Below, in pieces: positions 26,875 through 35,110 of a stretch of 64,000 nt of DNA. The position numbers and the translations under genes were made by a program. This DNA is from JAKPPT01 sp964630305 (GTDB lineage Bacteria; Spirochaetota; Spirochaetia; Treponematales; UBA12059): contig CAZVTR010000001.1 in assembly GCA_964630305.1 (NCBI GenBank), positions 1 through 64,000 on the forward strand, given 5' to 3'. The notes under the pieces are model-generated. The model did no database searches. It was not told the origin of the DNA and saw only the letters and a program-made list of their open reading frames with translations. The stretch's first letter is position 1; each line of letters opens with the position of its first letter.

Positions 26875-27845
26875 TGCATCCCAATAATCTCTATGCATTA
26901 ATTATAGTAATTCCTTATTTATTGATAATGAATAGGTATATAAAAAATATCAATGCATTGCGACTTGTCAGTATACCATTAGCTTATCTAAGGAGTATTA
27001 TTATATATGGTTTGCTTGGTCTTATTTTCCTTGTGATAGGAATAACAGAACCAATTATACCTGCATATAAAAAAACTACCATAATCCGAAACTCTACAAT
27101 AGTATTTGTGCTTGATGTTTCAAATTCCATGACTATGAAAGGTTCTAAAACCACAGCTTTAGATGATGCAAAGGCATATATCACTAAAGTGCTTTCATTT
27201 CAAGAAACTATTCAGAGCAGTAGTTGTTTCTATTCACTTATTGCGTTTAAAGGAAAAGCAACTGTGCTTGTGCCAGCGGTACAGGAAACTGGATATATTA
27301 TCGATGCTCTCGCATGGGTGCAGCCAGCATCAATTTCCGGCGCAGGCTCTGCATTAGCTGATGCTCTCATACTTGCAAAATCAGCAATCCATAATCCTGA
27401 AAGTTCTATACTTGTAATATGTACTGATGGAAACAGCAGTTCTGCAGATAGGGAGCTGATTGATTTGTATGTATTGGGTACAGAAACATATATTGTTGGT
27501 TTTGGGTCTGTAAGTCCTTCAGTTGTTTATAATAGTGAAGGAAATATAATAAAAGATGCTGCAGGAAAACCAATACAGCTGGCAAGAAATCGTCCACAAT
27601 TAATGCTTTGGGCACAAAAGGCTCATGCACACTATTGCGATTTTGAAGATTCTGAAAAATTTGAAATGCTCTTAAAAAAAATGGTTGCATTAAAAAAATC
27701 GCAAGGACTTGCTATTGCACAAGAAAAACCATTACGGCTTACGCCATTTATAGCTCTGCTAGCTTATTGCTTGTTCGCAGTTGCGTATATTAGCTACTTG
27801 TTAATGCATAAACAATATATGGAGCTTATATGTGCAAACGATTAA
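26871..27845 (+). CDS. BatB-like von Willebrand factor A protein
   Basis: A 324-aa partner of the preceding protein with the same layout: hydrophobic N-terminal segments (about 4-18 and 42-60), a VWA domain and a C-terminal helix (about 296-316). MIDAS residues are D-V-S-N-S in VLDVSNSMT and D in ICTDGNSS. The threonine position is occupied by serine or alanine (SGAGSALADA), so metal binding may be weaker than in the BatA-like protein. It starts in an ATGATG overlap and runs 16 bases into the next gene. Confidence 0.87.
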   Translation: MMHPNNLYALIIVIPYLLIMNRYIKNINALRLVSIPLAYLRSIIIYGLLGLIFLVIGITEPIIPAYKKTTIIRNSTIVFVLDVSNSMTMKGSKTTALDDAKAYITKVLSFQETIQSSSCFYSLIAFKGKATVLVPAVQETGYIIDALAWVQPASISGAGSALADALILAKSAIHNPESSILVICTDGNSSSADRELIDLYVLGTETYIVGFGSVSPSVVYNSEGNIIKDAAGKPIQLARNRPQLMLWAQKAHAHYCDFEDSEKFEMLLKKMVALKKSQGLAIAQEKPLRLTPFIALLAYCLFAVAYISYLLMHKQYMELICAND

Positions 27846-28390
27846 TGTATTTCTTGTATCCTGTTTTGTGTATGTCGTGCATGTTTCATGATCTAACATT
27901 GTATAAAGCCGAGCAGGCAGGTAAACAGGGCAACTATCAAAAAGCAATAGCTTTGTATCAGACTCTTGATGAAGAACTGGAAAACCCATTGATTGCATAT
28001 AACTGTGCTGTTCTTTATACAGAGTTAAATGAATATCAAGCAGCTTTAAATGTCTATAATAAAATTATTACTCAAAAAGTACCTGAAACAATTCGTGCGG
28101 CTTCATTGTATAATGCTGCTCATATTTTGTACGAGAAAAAACAGTATTCAGATGCTGCAGAACTATTGCGTGAAGCACTTATGGTTACTGATGATAAGGA
28201 TGTACAGATGTTATATCAATGCGTTTTAGCGGGGCTTGATCCTGGTTTAGGAATTACAGGAATTACTGAGATGTCAGCGGTTATTGGGCAGCATGATGCA
28301 AAAACAGAAGCCCTGATTTTTACTCCAGTACCATATGGTATTTTATTTCCAGGAAACCAAGTCAATGCTGATGAAGCTCTGGATCATTAG
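27830..28390 (+). CDS. BatC-like TPR protein
   Basis: A 186-aa protein with a hydrophobic N terminus ending YPVLCMSCM. It could be a signal peptide with a lipobox-like cysteine, though the fit is imperfect. Tetratricopeptide repeats follow (about 25-130: GNYQKAIALYQTL, NEYQAALNVYNKI, KQYSDAAELLREAL). A C-terminal segment follows without repeat character. BatC proteins in this operon type are TPR scaffolds. The gene overlaps the BatB-like gene by 16 bp and precedes the BatD-like gene by 2 bp. Confidence 0.8.
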   Translation: MCKRLMYFLYPVLCMSCMFHDLTLYKAEQAGKQGNYQKAIALYQTLDEELENPLIAYNCAVLYTELNEYQAALNVYNKIITQKVPETIRAASLYNAAHILYEKKQYSDAAELLREALMVTDDKDVQMLYQCVLAGLDPGLGITGITEMSAVIGQHDAKTEALIFTPVPYGILFPGNQVNADEALDH

Positions 28391-28392
28391 GT

Positions 28393-30063
28393 ATGAATCA
28401 TAGAATTGGATACTGTATAATTATAATATGCTTAAGTGTTTTCAATTTTTGCATCGCGGAACAGGTATATACTGTTTCGCCATCAAAGATAACAGCGGAG
28501 ACCCCTGTAATAATTACATTTTTGCTTAACACAAACATAAAGACGATCGATGCAGCTACATTTAATGTTTCAGATGGAATATCAATCAGCGAATATAAAA
28601 TAATACCTCAAAAAGAAGGCATTTTTTTTACGGTTAAGCTGATACCTCACAAAGCAGGTAAGCACTTTATGCAGAGTGTTACGATCAAAAGCGGCAGTGC
28701 CATCTATACATTTGATATAGGAGCAACATTTATAGTTGAAGGAGTCATATCTATTGCTGCTACATGGATTGCCCCAGAAAAAGTATATCAATATGAGCCA
28801 TTTATACTAGTGCTTGCAATTCCAATGAATGTTAATGAAAATATATATAAATATTTTGCAAATGAAATTAATAAATACTGTGAAGCAGTCTATATAAGTC
28901 CTAATAAATATCTTGTAATACCAAGCTCTCAATTTAAACTGCCTGGTCTTCAAATAGATATTGCTGATGAAAGCACTGGCAATGCGGTGCAATTTCTCAT
29001 TAAAACAGAACCTTTCGCTGTTAATGTAGCGGATATTCCTCCGGGAACTGAATGGGTAACTAATGACAGTACCATGCAGTATACCTTGCAAACAAAAAAA
29101 TCATTGTATGCAATTAATGAACCAATTATGTTTGATTTATATATGCAAGGAGCTGGAGTACCCGTACGTTTACTTACTCGATCTGTATATATAGTGGGAA
29201 CGAATGGTTACCAAGATAATCTGGAAATTCCATTAAAAACAAATTATACAATAACGCACAATACTGTATCTTCAAAACTAGAAGGTTCAGGAACAATTTT
29301 TTTTGCTAAAAGCGGAAGTTATAAAATTGTAATAGAACCAATTGTGGTATTTAACATATCCACAGGGAAACAACAGCTGCTATACGGAAAAGAAATTGAA
29401 ATTAGTATTGATGAAGCTATAAAAGAAACTACTCTTTTAAAAAACCTATTAACAAAAGAACAGCGGCTTATCTGTGATGTAGCCAATTCAGATACTACCA
29501 AATATATTGAAGAACTTAATCGATTAAAAAAAGAAAATTATACATGGTGGTCAAGGGCATATGCATCACGCATAGCATTTGCGCTTATTGCAGATGATTC
29601 AGCGTATGCATCGTATCAGATTACTGAAGCACAAAAAAATGGCATTCCTCTACTATTGCAGGTAAAGTATCCAATGTTATATCAATCACTGCTTTTTGTA
29701 ATGCCTGCTCCTTTTTATTTTTTAGTTCTGCTATGCATATGCGGTAGTATTCTTATAGCAATAATAAAACTACAGAAACGTAAATATAAAAGATTAGTCT
29801 TTCTCCGCAATATAATAGTCATTTTTATGTTTATAGTAATTGTGTTCATGGGAATAGCAATCTATGAACGCATTCCTCAGTATGGTATAACCGATGCTAC
29901 GCCTGTATATAAAGTCCCGGATTTTGCAGCAACTACTACAGCAATGTGCAGCGCTGGTTCGATAGTGAAAATTCTTAGTGCATCACATGCCTGGAATTAT
30001 ATTGAATTTGAAGGAAAACAGGGATGGATACCAACACAGGCAATTTTATATAAGGTACAGTAA
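28393..30063 (+). CDS. BatD-like protein with C-terminal SH3 domain
   Basis: A 556-aa exported membrane protein. The signal peptide (about 1-22, ending NFCIA) precedes a long beta-sandwich region (about 23-340) like BatD/BatA-associated proteins. A helical part follows, then two membrane helices (about 432-456 and 472-490). The last 55 residues form a bacterial SH3-like domain (YKVPDFAATTTAMCSAGSIV in part, then WNYIEFEGKQGWIPTQAI). In Bacteroides the SH3 domain belongs to the separate BatE protein, so this looks like a BatD-BatE type fusion. Last gene of the run; 68 bp separate it from smr. Confidence 0.78.
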   Translation: MNHRIGYCIIIICLSVFNFCIAEQVYTVSPSKITAETPVIITFLLNTNIKTIDAATFNVSDGISISEYKIIPQKEGIFFTVKLIPHKAGKHFMQSVTIKSGSAIYTFDIGATFIVEGVISIAATWIAPEKVYQYEPFILVLAIPMNVNENIYKYFANEINKYCEAVYISPNKYLVIPSSQFKLPGLQIDIADESTGNAVQFLIKTEPFAVNVADIPPGTEWVTNDSTMQYTLQTKKSLYAINEPIMFDLYMQGAGVPVRLLTRSVYIVGTNGYQDNLEIPLKTNYTITHNTVSSKLEGSGTIFFAKSGSYKIVIEPIVVFNISTGKQQLLYGKEIEISIDEAIKETTLLKNLLTKEQRLICDVANSDTTKYIEELNRLKKENYTWWSRAYASRIAFALIADDSAYASYQITEAQKNGIPLLLQVKYPMLYQSLLFVMPAPFYFLVLLCICGSILIAIIKLQKRKYKRLVFLRNIIVIFMFIVIVFMGIAIYERIPQYGITDATPVYKVPDFAATTTAMCSAGSIVKILSASHAWNYIEFEGKQGWIPTQAILYKVQ

Positions 30064-30131
30064 TCAAAGCTATTATAATAGCTATTACTTTAATAAAATA
30101 GTTTTGAAAATAGGAGCTATGACCAGAAATA

Positions 30132-30581
30132 ATGAATTTTAAAGAAATACTCGAAGCATGGGAGCAAGGCAAATATTCAAAAAGCACTAAGAACTCTGCA
30201 CAGAAGATCCAAGAAGCATGGCTGGAGTCACATGCAATAATTGATAAAGATAGCACAGTGGAAGAAAAAGAGCATAATTCCAAAAAAGTAATAAGCAGAA
30301 AAGATCTTGAGCGTATTCCTATTGATGGATGTATAGATTTGCATGGCTGTACCGTACGAGAAGCAGAAGTACTGCTTGAAAAATTTTTTGCAAGAGCAGT
30401 TTCTAATCGCTGGCGTAAAGTCTGCATTATTCATGGCAAAGGGAATCATTCAAAAGCAGGAGCGGTGCTTGCAAGGTTTGTAAAAAACTGGCTGGAATCA
30501 TGTCCAGCTGCAGGAAGAACAATGCAAGCAGAGCAGCAGCTTGGAGGCTCTGGAGCTGTAATTGTGTTTATTAAGCAGTAA
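30132..30581 (+). CDS. Small Smr-domain protein
   Basis: A 149-aa protein with a lysine-rich N-terminal part and a C-terminal Smr domain (about 60-149): IDLHG, then VCIIHGKGNHSKAGAVLARFV and a glycine-rich end GGSGAVIVFI. Smr domains are nicking nucleases or RNA cleavage modules; stand-alone ones in bacteria act in ribosome rescue or DNA repair. The ATG at 30132 has only a weak ribosome site. A strong AGGAG (30112-30116) instead faces an ATG at 30119 that opens a seven-codon frame ending just after the smr start. Confidence 0.85.
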   Translation: MNFKEILEAWEQGKYSKSTKNSAQKIQEAWLESHAIIDKDSTVEEKEHNSKKVISRKDLERIPIDGCIDLHGCTVREAEVLLEKFFARAVSNRWRKVCIIHGKGNHSKAGAVLARFVKNWLESCPAAGRTMQAEQQLGGSGAVIVFIKQ

Positions 30582-30613
30582 TATATAAGTTAGTACTGTA
30601 TGAGAGAAAAGAA

Positions 30614-30832
30614 TTATCGTTCCCGAAAGATAATCCTGCCGCGGGAAAGATCATAGGGTGAAAGTGCTACTTTAACAACATCACCCGGCACTATGCGAAT
30701 ATAGTGCTTACGCATTTTCCCAGAAAGATGAGCAAGAATGATATGACCGTTTTGCAATTCAACCCGGAACATAGTATTTGGCAAAGCCTCTTTAACTGTT
30801 CCCTCGACTTCAATAGCCTCTTCTTTTGCCAC
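30614..30832 (-). CDS. infA: Translation initiation factor IF-1
   Basis: A 72-aa single OB-fold protein that binds the ribosomal A site during initiation. The whole length matches IF-1: EGTVKEALPNTMFRVEL, GHIILAHLSGKMRKHYIRI, PGDVVKVALSPYDLSRGRI. The start codon is GTG at 30832, with GGGGGT upstream. It is transcribed alone, away from ribosomal protein genes, from the promoter at 30913-30941. Confidence 0.97.
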   Translation of the reverse strand: MAKEEAIEVEGTVKEALPNTMFRVELQNGHIILAHLSGKMRKHYIRIVPGDVVKVALSPYDLSRGRIIFRER

Positions 30833-30912
30833 AAGACCCCCATAATGTATTTGTATGTAATACCAATTATCTATCGGCAGTAACCTTTTGCCTTATAATA
30901 TTTTATACATAT

Positions 30913-30941
30913 ATACTATGCACTATGCATAATTATGTCAA
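30913..30941 (-). promoter_or_regulatory. Promoter for infA
   Basis: On the minus strand TTGACA (30936-30941), 17 bp, TAGTAT (30913-30918), about 80 bp upstream of the GTG start. Confidence 0.6.
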
Positions 30942-30951
30942 CAACTTTAAA

Positions 30952-30970
30952 AAGACTTGACACAAGTCTT
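30952..30970. promoter_or_regulatory. Inverted-repeat operator candidate before the DksA-like gene
   Basis: AAGACTTG (30952-30959), ACA, CAAGTCTT (30963-30970) is a perfect 8-bp dyad. It contains a TTGACA (30957-30962) and runs directly into TATAAT (30970-30975); a TAGTAT lies at 30982-30987. A protein bound here would cover the core promoter of the 31029 gene. Confidence 0.6.
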
Positions 30971-31028
30971 ATAATAGTAAATAGTATGCACCCGTATTAC
31001 AGCGTACAATGAAAAAAGGAGGCTTGCA

Positions 31029-31385
31029 ATGGAAGCAGCGTTTATTCAAAAAATGAAAGAACTTCTTTTATCAATGAAACAGGAAATTGTGGATAAATTA
31101 ATAGCCAGTGATGAGGAATTTCGCTCATTGTTTGAAGAGCTTGAGCCACGAGATCAAGCCGATGAAGCTTCTGATGATACAGATCGGAGAATGCTGGATG
31201 TTCTCGGTGTCCAGGATATGAAACGGCTTAAAGCTATTGATAACGCTCTCATTCGAATTGAGCAGAATCGATATGGACTTTGTGTAAAATGCGGCAAAAA
31301 AATACCGCATGAACGCCTCGAGGCATTGCCCTATGCAGTACTCTGTATCGAATGCCAGCGAGTTGATGAAAGAAAAAATCGCTAA
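31029..31385 (+). CDS. DksA/TraR-family zinc-finger regulator
   Basis: A 118-aa protein with an N-terminal helical hairpin and a C4 zinc finger (C85-V-K-C88 ... C106-I-E-C109), the DksA_TraR signature with RYGLCVKCGKKIPHERLEAL partly quoted as RYGLCVKCGKKI. DksA binds the RNA polymerase secondary channel and tunes rRNA and stress promoters. At 118 aa it is shorter than enterobacterial DksA (about 150) but long for TraR. An EPRDQADEASDD segment contains the acidic residues usually at the coiled-coil tip. The ribosome site AAAGGAGG is strong. A dyad overlaps its promoter. Confidence 0.88.
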   Translation: MEAAFIQKMKELLLSMKQEIVDKLIASDEEFRSLFEELEPRDQADEASDDTDRRMLDVLGVQDMKRLKAIDNALIRIEQNRYGLCVKCGKKIPHERLEALPYAVLCIECQRVDERKNR

Positions 31386-31418
31386 AGCTAGATTATTGTA
31401 ACACTCTACAGATACTGT

Positions 31419-32273
31419 TTACCGTGAATCGGCCAATGATAAAATTGTGAGTCCGTGTGTACTGGGTACTACCTGATTAGTATAGCCTGCCTTCAGTGCA
31501 GCCTTGAGAGCATACTCATAGTAAGCGTATAAGTGTTCAGGCGCATGAGCATCGGCATTTAAGCAGATGGGGATGTTCCTTGCATGGAGTTCTTTGAGTA
31601 TCCAGTGTGCAGGATACACTTCCTGTGTTTTCCCGCGTGCAAGCCCTCCAGTATTTATTTCCACAATGATATCGGTACCCCGTAGTGTATCCACAACCTG
31701 CATTACGGCATCTTTATAGAACGAAGAAGTTTCACTAAACCGAGTTTGGCCTGGATTATTCTTTTTAATTAAATCAAGGTGCCCAAGAATAGTAAAACCG
31801 CCGGCAGCTATCATGTTTTGTAAAGATCTGTAGTAAAACTGTACAGCCCATTCATAATCTCCATTACAGTATGTCTGGACATGCTTATCAAAATCCTCTT
31901 GATTCTCATCAACAGCAAAAAGATCACTGCTGTTTTCGCTGTTTTTGGGATTGATATAGTGAACAGAGCCAATGCTGTAAGTAATTTCAGGATAATTGAC
32001 TGTTTTAGGACCAATGATTCCCTCAATATAATCAATTTCTAATCCTGTCAGAATCGTAAGAGCCTGCCCAATTGATTCGCGTGCTTCTTGTATCTCGCTA
32101 TAATAGCGGGGAATATCTTCCTGTTTCATATTCCAGTCAGTCGGGAATGGAAGCGGTGCGTGCCCGCTAAAACCAAGCATGCTGAATTGATGATTCCGTG
32201 CAGTTTCTGCCATTTCATGGATGCTGCATGTGCCATCACAAAGTGTGGAATGTGTGTGAAAATTAGTTTTCAT
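31419..32273 (-). CDS. PHP-family phosphatase, histidinol-phosphatase (HisJ/HisK) type
   Basis: A 284-aa metal-dependent phosphoesterase. PHP metal ligands are visible as FHTHSTLCDG at the N terminus, GFSGHAPLP, the glutamate in LTGLEIDYIEG, GSVHYI, GHLDLIKK, and the late CLNADAHAPEHL. The family hydrolyses histidinol phosphate in histidine synthesis. No other his gene is in the window, so it could instead be a general sugar or nucleotide phosphatase. The ATG at 32273 sits seven bases after GAGGCGG; a TTG five codons earlier overlaps that ribosome site. Confidence 0.82.
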   Translation of the reverse strand: MKTNFHTHSTLCDGTCSIHEMAETARNHQFSMLGFSGHAPLPFPTDWNMKQEDIPRYYSEIQEARESIGQALTILTGLEIDYIEGIIGPKTVNYPEITYSIGSVHYINPKNSENSSDLFAVDENQEDFDKHVQTYCNGDYEWAVQFYYRSLQNMIAAGGFTILGHLDLIKKNNPGQTRFSETSSFYKDAVMQVVDTLRGTDIIVEINTGGLARGKTQEVYPAHWILKELHARNIPICLNADAHAPEHLYAYYEYALKAALKAGYTNQVVPSTHGLTILSLADSR

Positions 32274-32415
32274 AACGTACCGCCTCAAGCGATTCTAGCA
32301 AATCCTTTATTTTAATGCTATAATCAGTAAGTAATGTTTCAAGCATATGAAAACCAGTATATGCTGTCTTTTTAGATGCTGAGAACTATCGATGTATCTG
32401 GGAAAAGGAGTTTGT

Positions 32416-32901
32416 ATGAAAAAGCATAGCATTGCACTTGTATTTTTGGTATTTATATTTGCATCGGGAGCTGTGTTTGCACAATCAAAGAAAGCTGCTC
32501 GCCCTGTCGGTATAGGGTTGTTTCTTGGTCAGCCTACAGGCATCGTGGTTGAGTTTGATCTTAATCCTACCAATTGGATTGATTTTACAGCAGCATGGGA
32601 TTTCACAGGTCCGACAAATCAAAACTATGCTTTTTTGCTCTTTGCAAGCTATAAGTTAGCGTTTCCTGGAGTATTTGTTATTAATAATACAGTAGACCTC
32701 GTCCCGTTTGTTGGCCCAGGATTATCGGTAGGTTTACGACCTGATGATGTGAGCATTGGTTTTAGAATTCCATTTGGACTATCGTGGAGACCTTCAACAG
32801 CACCGTTAGGCATATATCTTGAAATTGGGCTTGGAATGCAGCTATTTCCTGCTACAAGTTTTCAGGGTACAGGCGGTTTAGGCATTCAATATCGCTTCTA
32901 A
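32416..32901 (+). CDS. Small outer membrane beta-barrel protein
   Basis: A 161-aa exported protein. The signal peptide (about 1-22, ending AVFAQ) precedes an eight-strand-like pattern of alternating residues: GIGLFLGQPTGIVVEFDL, WIDFTAAWDF, DLVPFVGPGLSVGL, GIYLEIGLGMQLF. It ends GIQYRF, a clear BAM-type C-terminal signal. The size fits an OmpA-barrel or OmpW-like fold of eight strands. AAGGAG lies six bases before the ATG at 32416. Only three bases separate its stop from recO, so recO is probably translated by coupling. Confidence 0.8.
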   Translation: MKKHSIALVFLVFIFASGAVFAQSKKAARPVGIGLFLGQPTGIVVEFDLNPTNWIDFTAAWDFTGPTNQNYAFLLFASYKLAFPGVFVINNTVDLVPFVGPGLSVGLRPDDVSIGFRIPFGLSWRPSTAPLGIYLEIGLGMQLFPATSFQGTGGLGIQYRF

Positions 32902-32904
32902 CTA

Positions 32905-33654
32905 ATGGCTGAGAGAAACATATCGGCATATGTAACAGTTCTGCATACAAAAGATAGTCCATCAGGCGGCAAGTTTGTATCCTGTTTATCTGAGGAATAC
33001 GGCCTTATCGATTGTTTTTTGTTTGGCGGAAGCAAAAGCAAGTATCGTTCATTAGTGCTGCCCTGGCATACAGGACGAATATGGCTATATGCCGACAGTA
33101 AACATGACTTAAAAAAAATTTGTGATTTTGATCCAGAATACTTATTCTCTGCAGTGCGATCATGCTATGAATCAATTATGCTTGCAAGCTGGGCAAGCGA
33201 GCTTATGGTTAAAACTCATGGACTTGGCGGAAGTGGTTTCCCTGTAATGCTGGAGCTGCTTAAAACTATAGAGCAGATACTAACAAATCCAGCTATGAAT
33301 ATGCATGTTGTTCGTGTGATGCGCGCATGCAAGATTATCTTTGGAGTCAAAGCACTAAACAGTGCAGGACATTTTCATAAAACATATGCTTGTGAACATT
33401 GTACTGGTATAAGTGCGGAAAATTCTGTATTGTATTATTCCCCCAATTATATGGGTTTTGTGTGTGAAGCATGCAGCGATGAAGCATCATTATCTGTTCA
33501 GAATAAGGCTGTCGCTCTGTTATTTACTGTTCTTAAAAAGCCAATGTACGAGTGTCTGACAGATTTAGATGCACTAATAAGCCTTGAAGCAAGCGTGCTC
33601 GATATGCTTGGGCACATGCTCGAGCGGCCGCTGTTTACAAGTGCATTGCTGTAG
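32905..33654 (+). CDS. recO: DNA repair protein RecO
   Basis: A 249-aa recombination mediator that loads RecA with RecR. The N-terminal OB domain runs to about residue 75 (LHTKDSPSGGKFVSCLSEEYGLI, shown in part). A helical domain follows. The zinc site is C-E-H-C near residue 167 with C-E-A-C near residue 192. Length matches the family. No ribosome site is seen, consistent with coupling to the outer membrane protein gene 3 bp upstream. That pairing is odd in function and may reflect only shared transcription. Confidence 0.9.
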   Translation: MAERNISAYVTVLHTKDSPSGGKFVSCLSEEYGLIDCFLFGGSKSKYRSLVLPWHTGRIWLYADSKHDLKKICDFDPEYLFSAVRSCYESIMLASWASELMVKTHGLGGSGFPVMLELLKTIEQILTNPAMNMHVVRVMRACKIIFGVKALNSAGHFHKTYACEHCTGISAENSVLYYSPNYMGFVCEACSDEASLSVQNKAVALLFTVLKKPMYECLTDLDALISLEASVLDMLGHMLERPLFTSALL

Positions 33655-33655
33655 A

Positions 33656-33700
33656 AACCTTGTGATCAAAACAGTGAGATTGTAAGCGCAATACAAGGTT
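33656..33700 (+). repeat. Long hairpin downstream of recO
   Basis: AACCTTGT (33656-33663) pairs exactly with ACAAGGTT (33693-33700). The 29-nt interior contains a further ATTG/CAAT pair. There is no T run, so it is not a clear terminator. Confidence 0.45.
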
Positions 33701-33799
33701 CCATGATGTGATACAGCAATACACTGGTTGCTTCATAAACATGATTGTTTTACCAGTTTGGATTAGATTGGTTATCGTAATAATGAGAGGAGAAACAAA

Positions 33800-35110
33800 A
33801 TGCGAGCAGTTGATATCATTATGAAAAAGCGCAATGGTTCAGCGTTAACAAAGGAAGAATTAGCATTTATCATACAGGGGTATGTAGCAGGCGATATACC
33901 CGAGTATCAAATTTCGGCTTTGCTTATGGCAATTTATTTTAATGGTATGAGCTTCGAGGAAACTGCAGCACTGACTGAGCTCATGCTGAAATCGGGCGAT
34001 GTCATTCATCTCGATGGCATTGAGGGACCCTTTGTCGATAAACATTCTACGGGCGGCGTGGGCGATAAGCTTTCGTTAATTCTTGCACCGATGGTTGCGG
34101 CATGCGGTGTGAGAGTGCCTATGATGTCAGGAAGAGCGCTGGGTCATACGGGCGGTACACTCGATAAGCTTGAAAGCATTAAAGGATATAGAACTCAGCT
34201 CGATGAAGCAACGTTTAGAAAAATCATTGAGTCATGCGGCTTTGCGATGACGGGACAAACAGAACGAATTGTTCCTGCTGATAAAAAACTCTATGCACTT
34301 CGTGATGTCACTGCTACCGTTGAATCAATACCCTTAATTACTGCAAGTATTCTTTCTAAAAAAGTTGCAGAAGGAGCAGATGCACTTGTATTTGATGTTA
34401 AATCTGGACCTGGTGCATTTATGAAAACACTAGAAGATGCAGAGCGGCTTGCAAACAGCTTAGCAAAAACCGGGAAGGCTATGGGTAAAAAAATTGTCGG
34501 CGTGATAACCGATATGACAGAGCCTTTAGGCCGCAAAGTAGGCAATTTCTTTGAAGTAGAAGAATCCATTGACTGCCTTAAAGGTTCAGGGCCTCAGGAT
34601 GTAATGGATATTACCTATAGGCTTGGCGGGTGGATGCTGGTTTTAGGAGGAAAAGCCAAAACCGTTGAAGCAGGTATAGACCAGTGCAAAGCAGCAATCA
34701 AATCGGGAAAGGCATGGGAGCTTTTTGTTAAAAATATTGAACTTCAGGGCGGAGACAGTGATGATATGCTTAAAAAGTATGGAAACTACAGAGCCCCGAT
34801 TGTAAAAGAAGTAAAGGCACAAACAAGCGGCTATATTGCATCAATTGATGCATACAAAATAGGACTTGCTGGTGTATATATAGGTGTTGGCCGTAATAAA
34901 ACTACCGATTCAGTGCATCCCGATGTTGGATTTATTTTTGAGAAAGTTAAGGGTGATGCTGTTTCAAAAGGTGATACTGTTGCCCGCGTGTTTGCTCATT
35001 CAGAAAGTGCACTTCAAGCTGCATGGCCGCTCGTTGAAGCATCACTCAAAATCACTGAGCAAAAGCCGGATACTGCTGCATTGATTATTAAGGAAATTAC
35101 TGCTCTATGA
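33800..35110 (+). CDS. Pyrimidine-nucleoside/thymidine phosphorylase
   Basis: A 436-aa enzyme that splits thymidine, deoxyuridine or uridine with phosphate, releasing the base and (deoxy)ribose 1-phosphate. The family signature SGRALGHTGGTLDKLESIKGYR spans about residues 115-136 and begins SGRALGHTGGT. The phosphate-binding loop is DKHSTGGVGDK. Other matching parts are MKTLEDAERLA and GGWMLVLGG. Length fits both deoA and pdp, and I do not decide between them. The ribosome site is GAGAGGAGA. The stop overlaps recJ by ATGA. It works with the UPRT at 38123 in pyrimidine salvage. Confidence 0.92.
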   Translation: MRAVDIIMKKRNGSALTKEELAFIIQGYVAGDIPEYQISALLMAIYFNGMSFEETAALTELMLKSGDVIHLDGIEGPFVDKHSTGGVGDKLSLILAPMVAACGVRVPMMSGRALGHTGGTLDKLESIKGYRTQLDEATFRKIIESCGFAMTGQTERIVPADKKLYALRDVTATVESIPLITASILSKKVAEGADALVFDVKSGPGAFMKTLEDAERLANSLAKTGKAMGKKIVGVITDMTEPLGRKVGNFFEVEESIDCLKGSGPQDVMDITYRLGGWMLVLGGKAKTVEAGIDQCKAAIKSGKAWELFVKNIELQGGDSDDMLKKYGNYRAPIVKEVKAQTSGYIASIDAYKIGLAGVYIGVGRNKTTDSVHPDVGFIFEKVKGDAVSKGDTVARVFAHSESALQAAWPLVEASLKITEQKPDTAALIIKEITAL

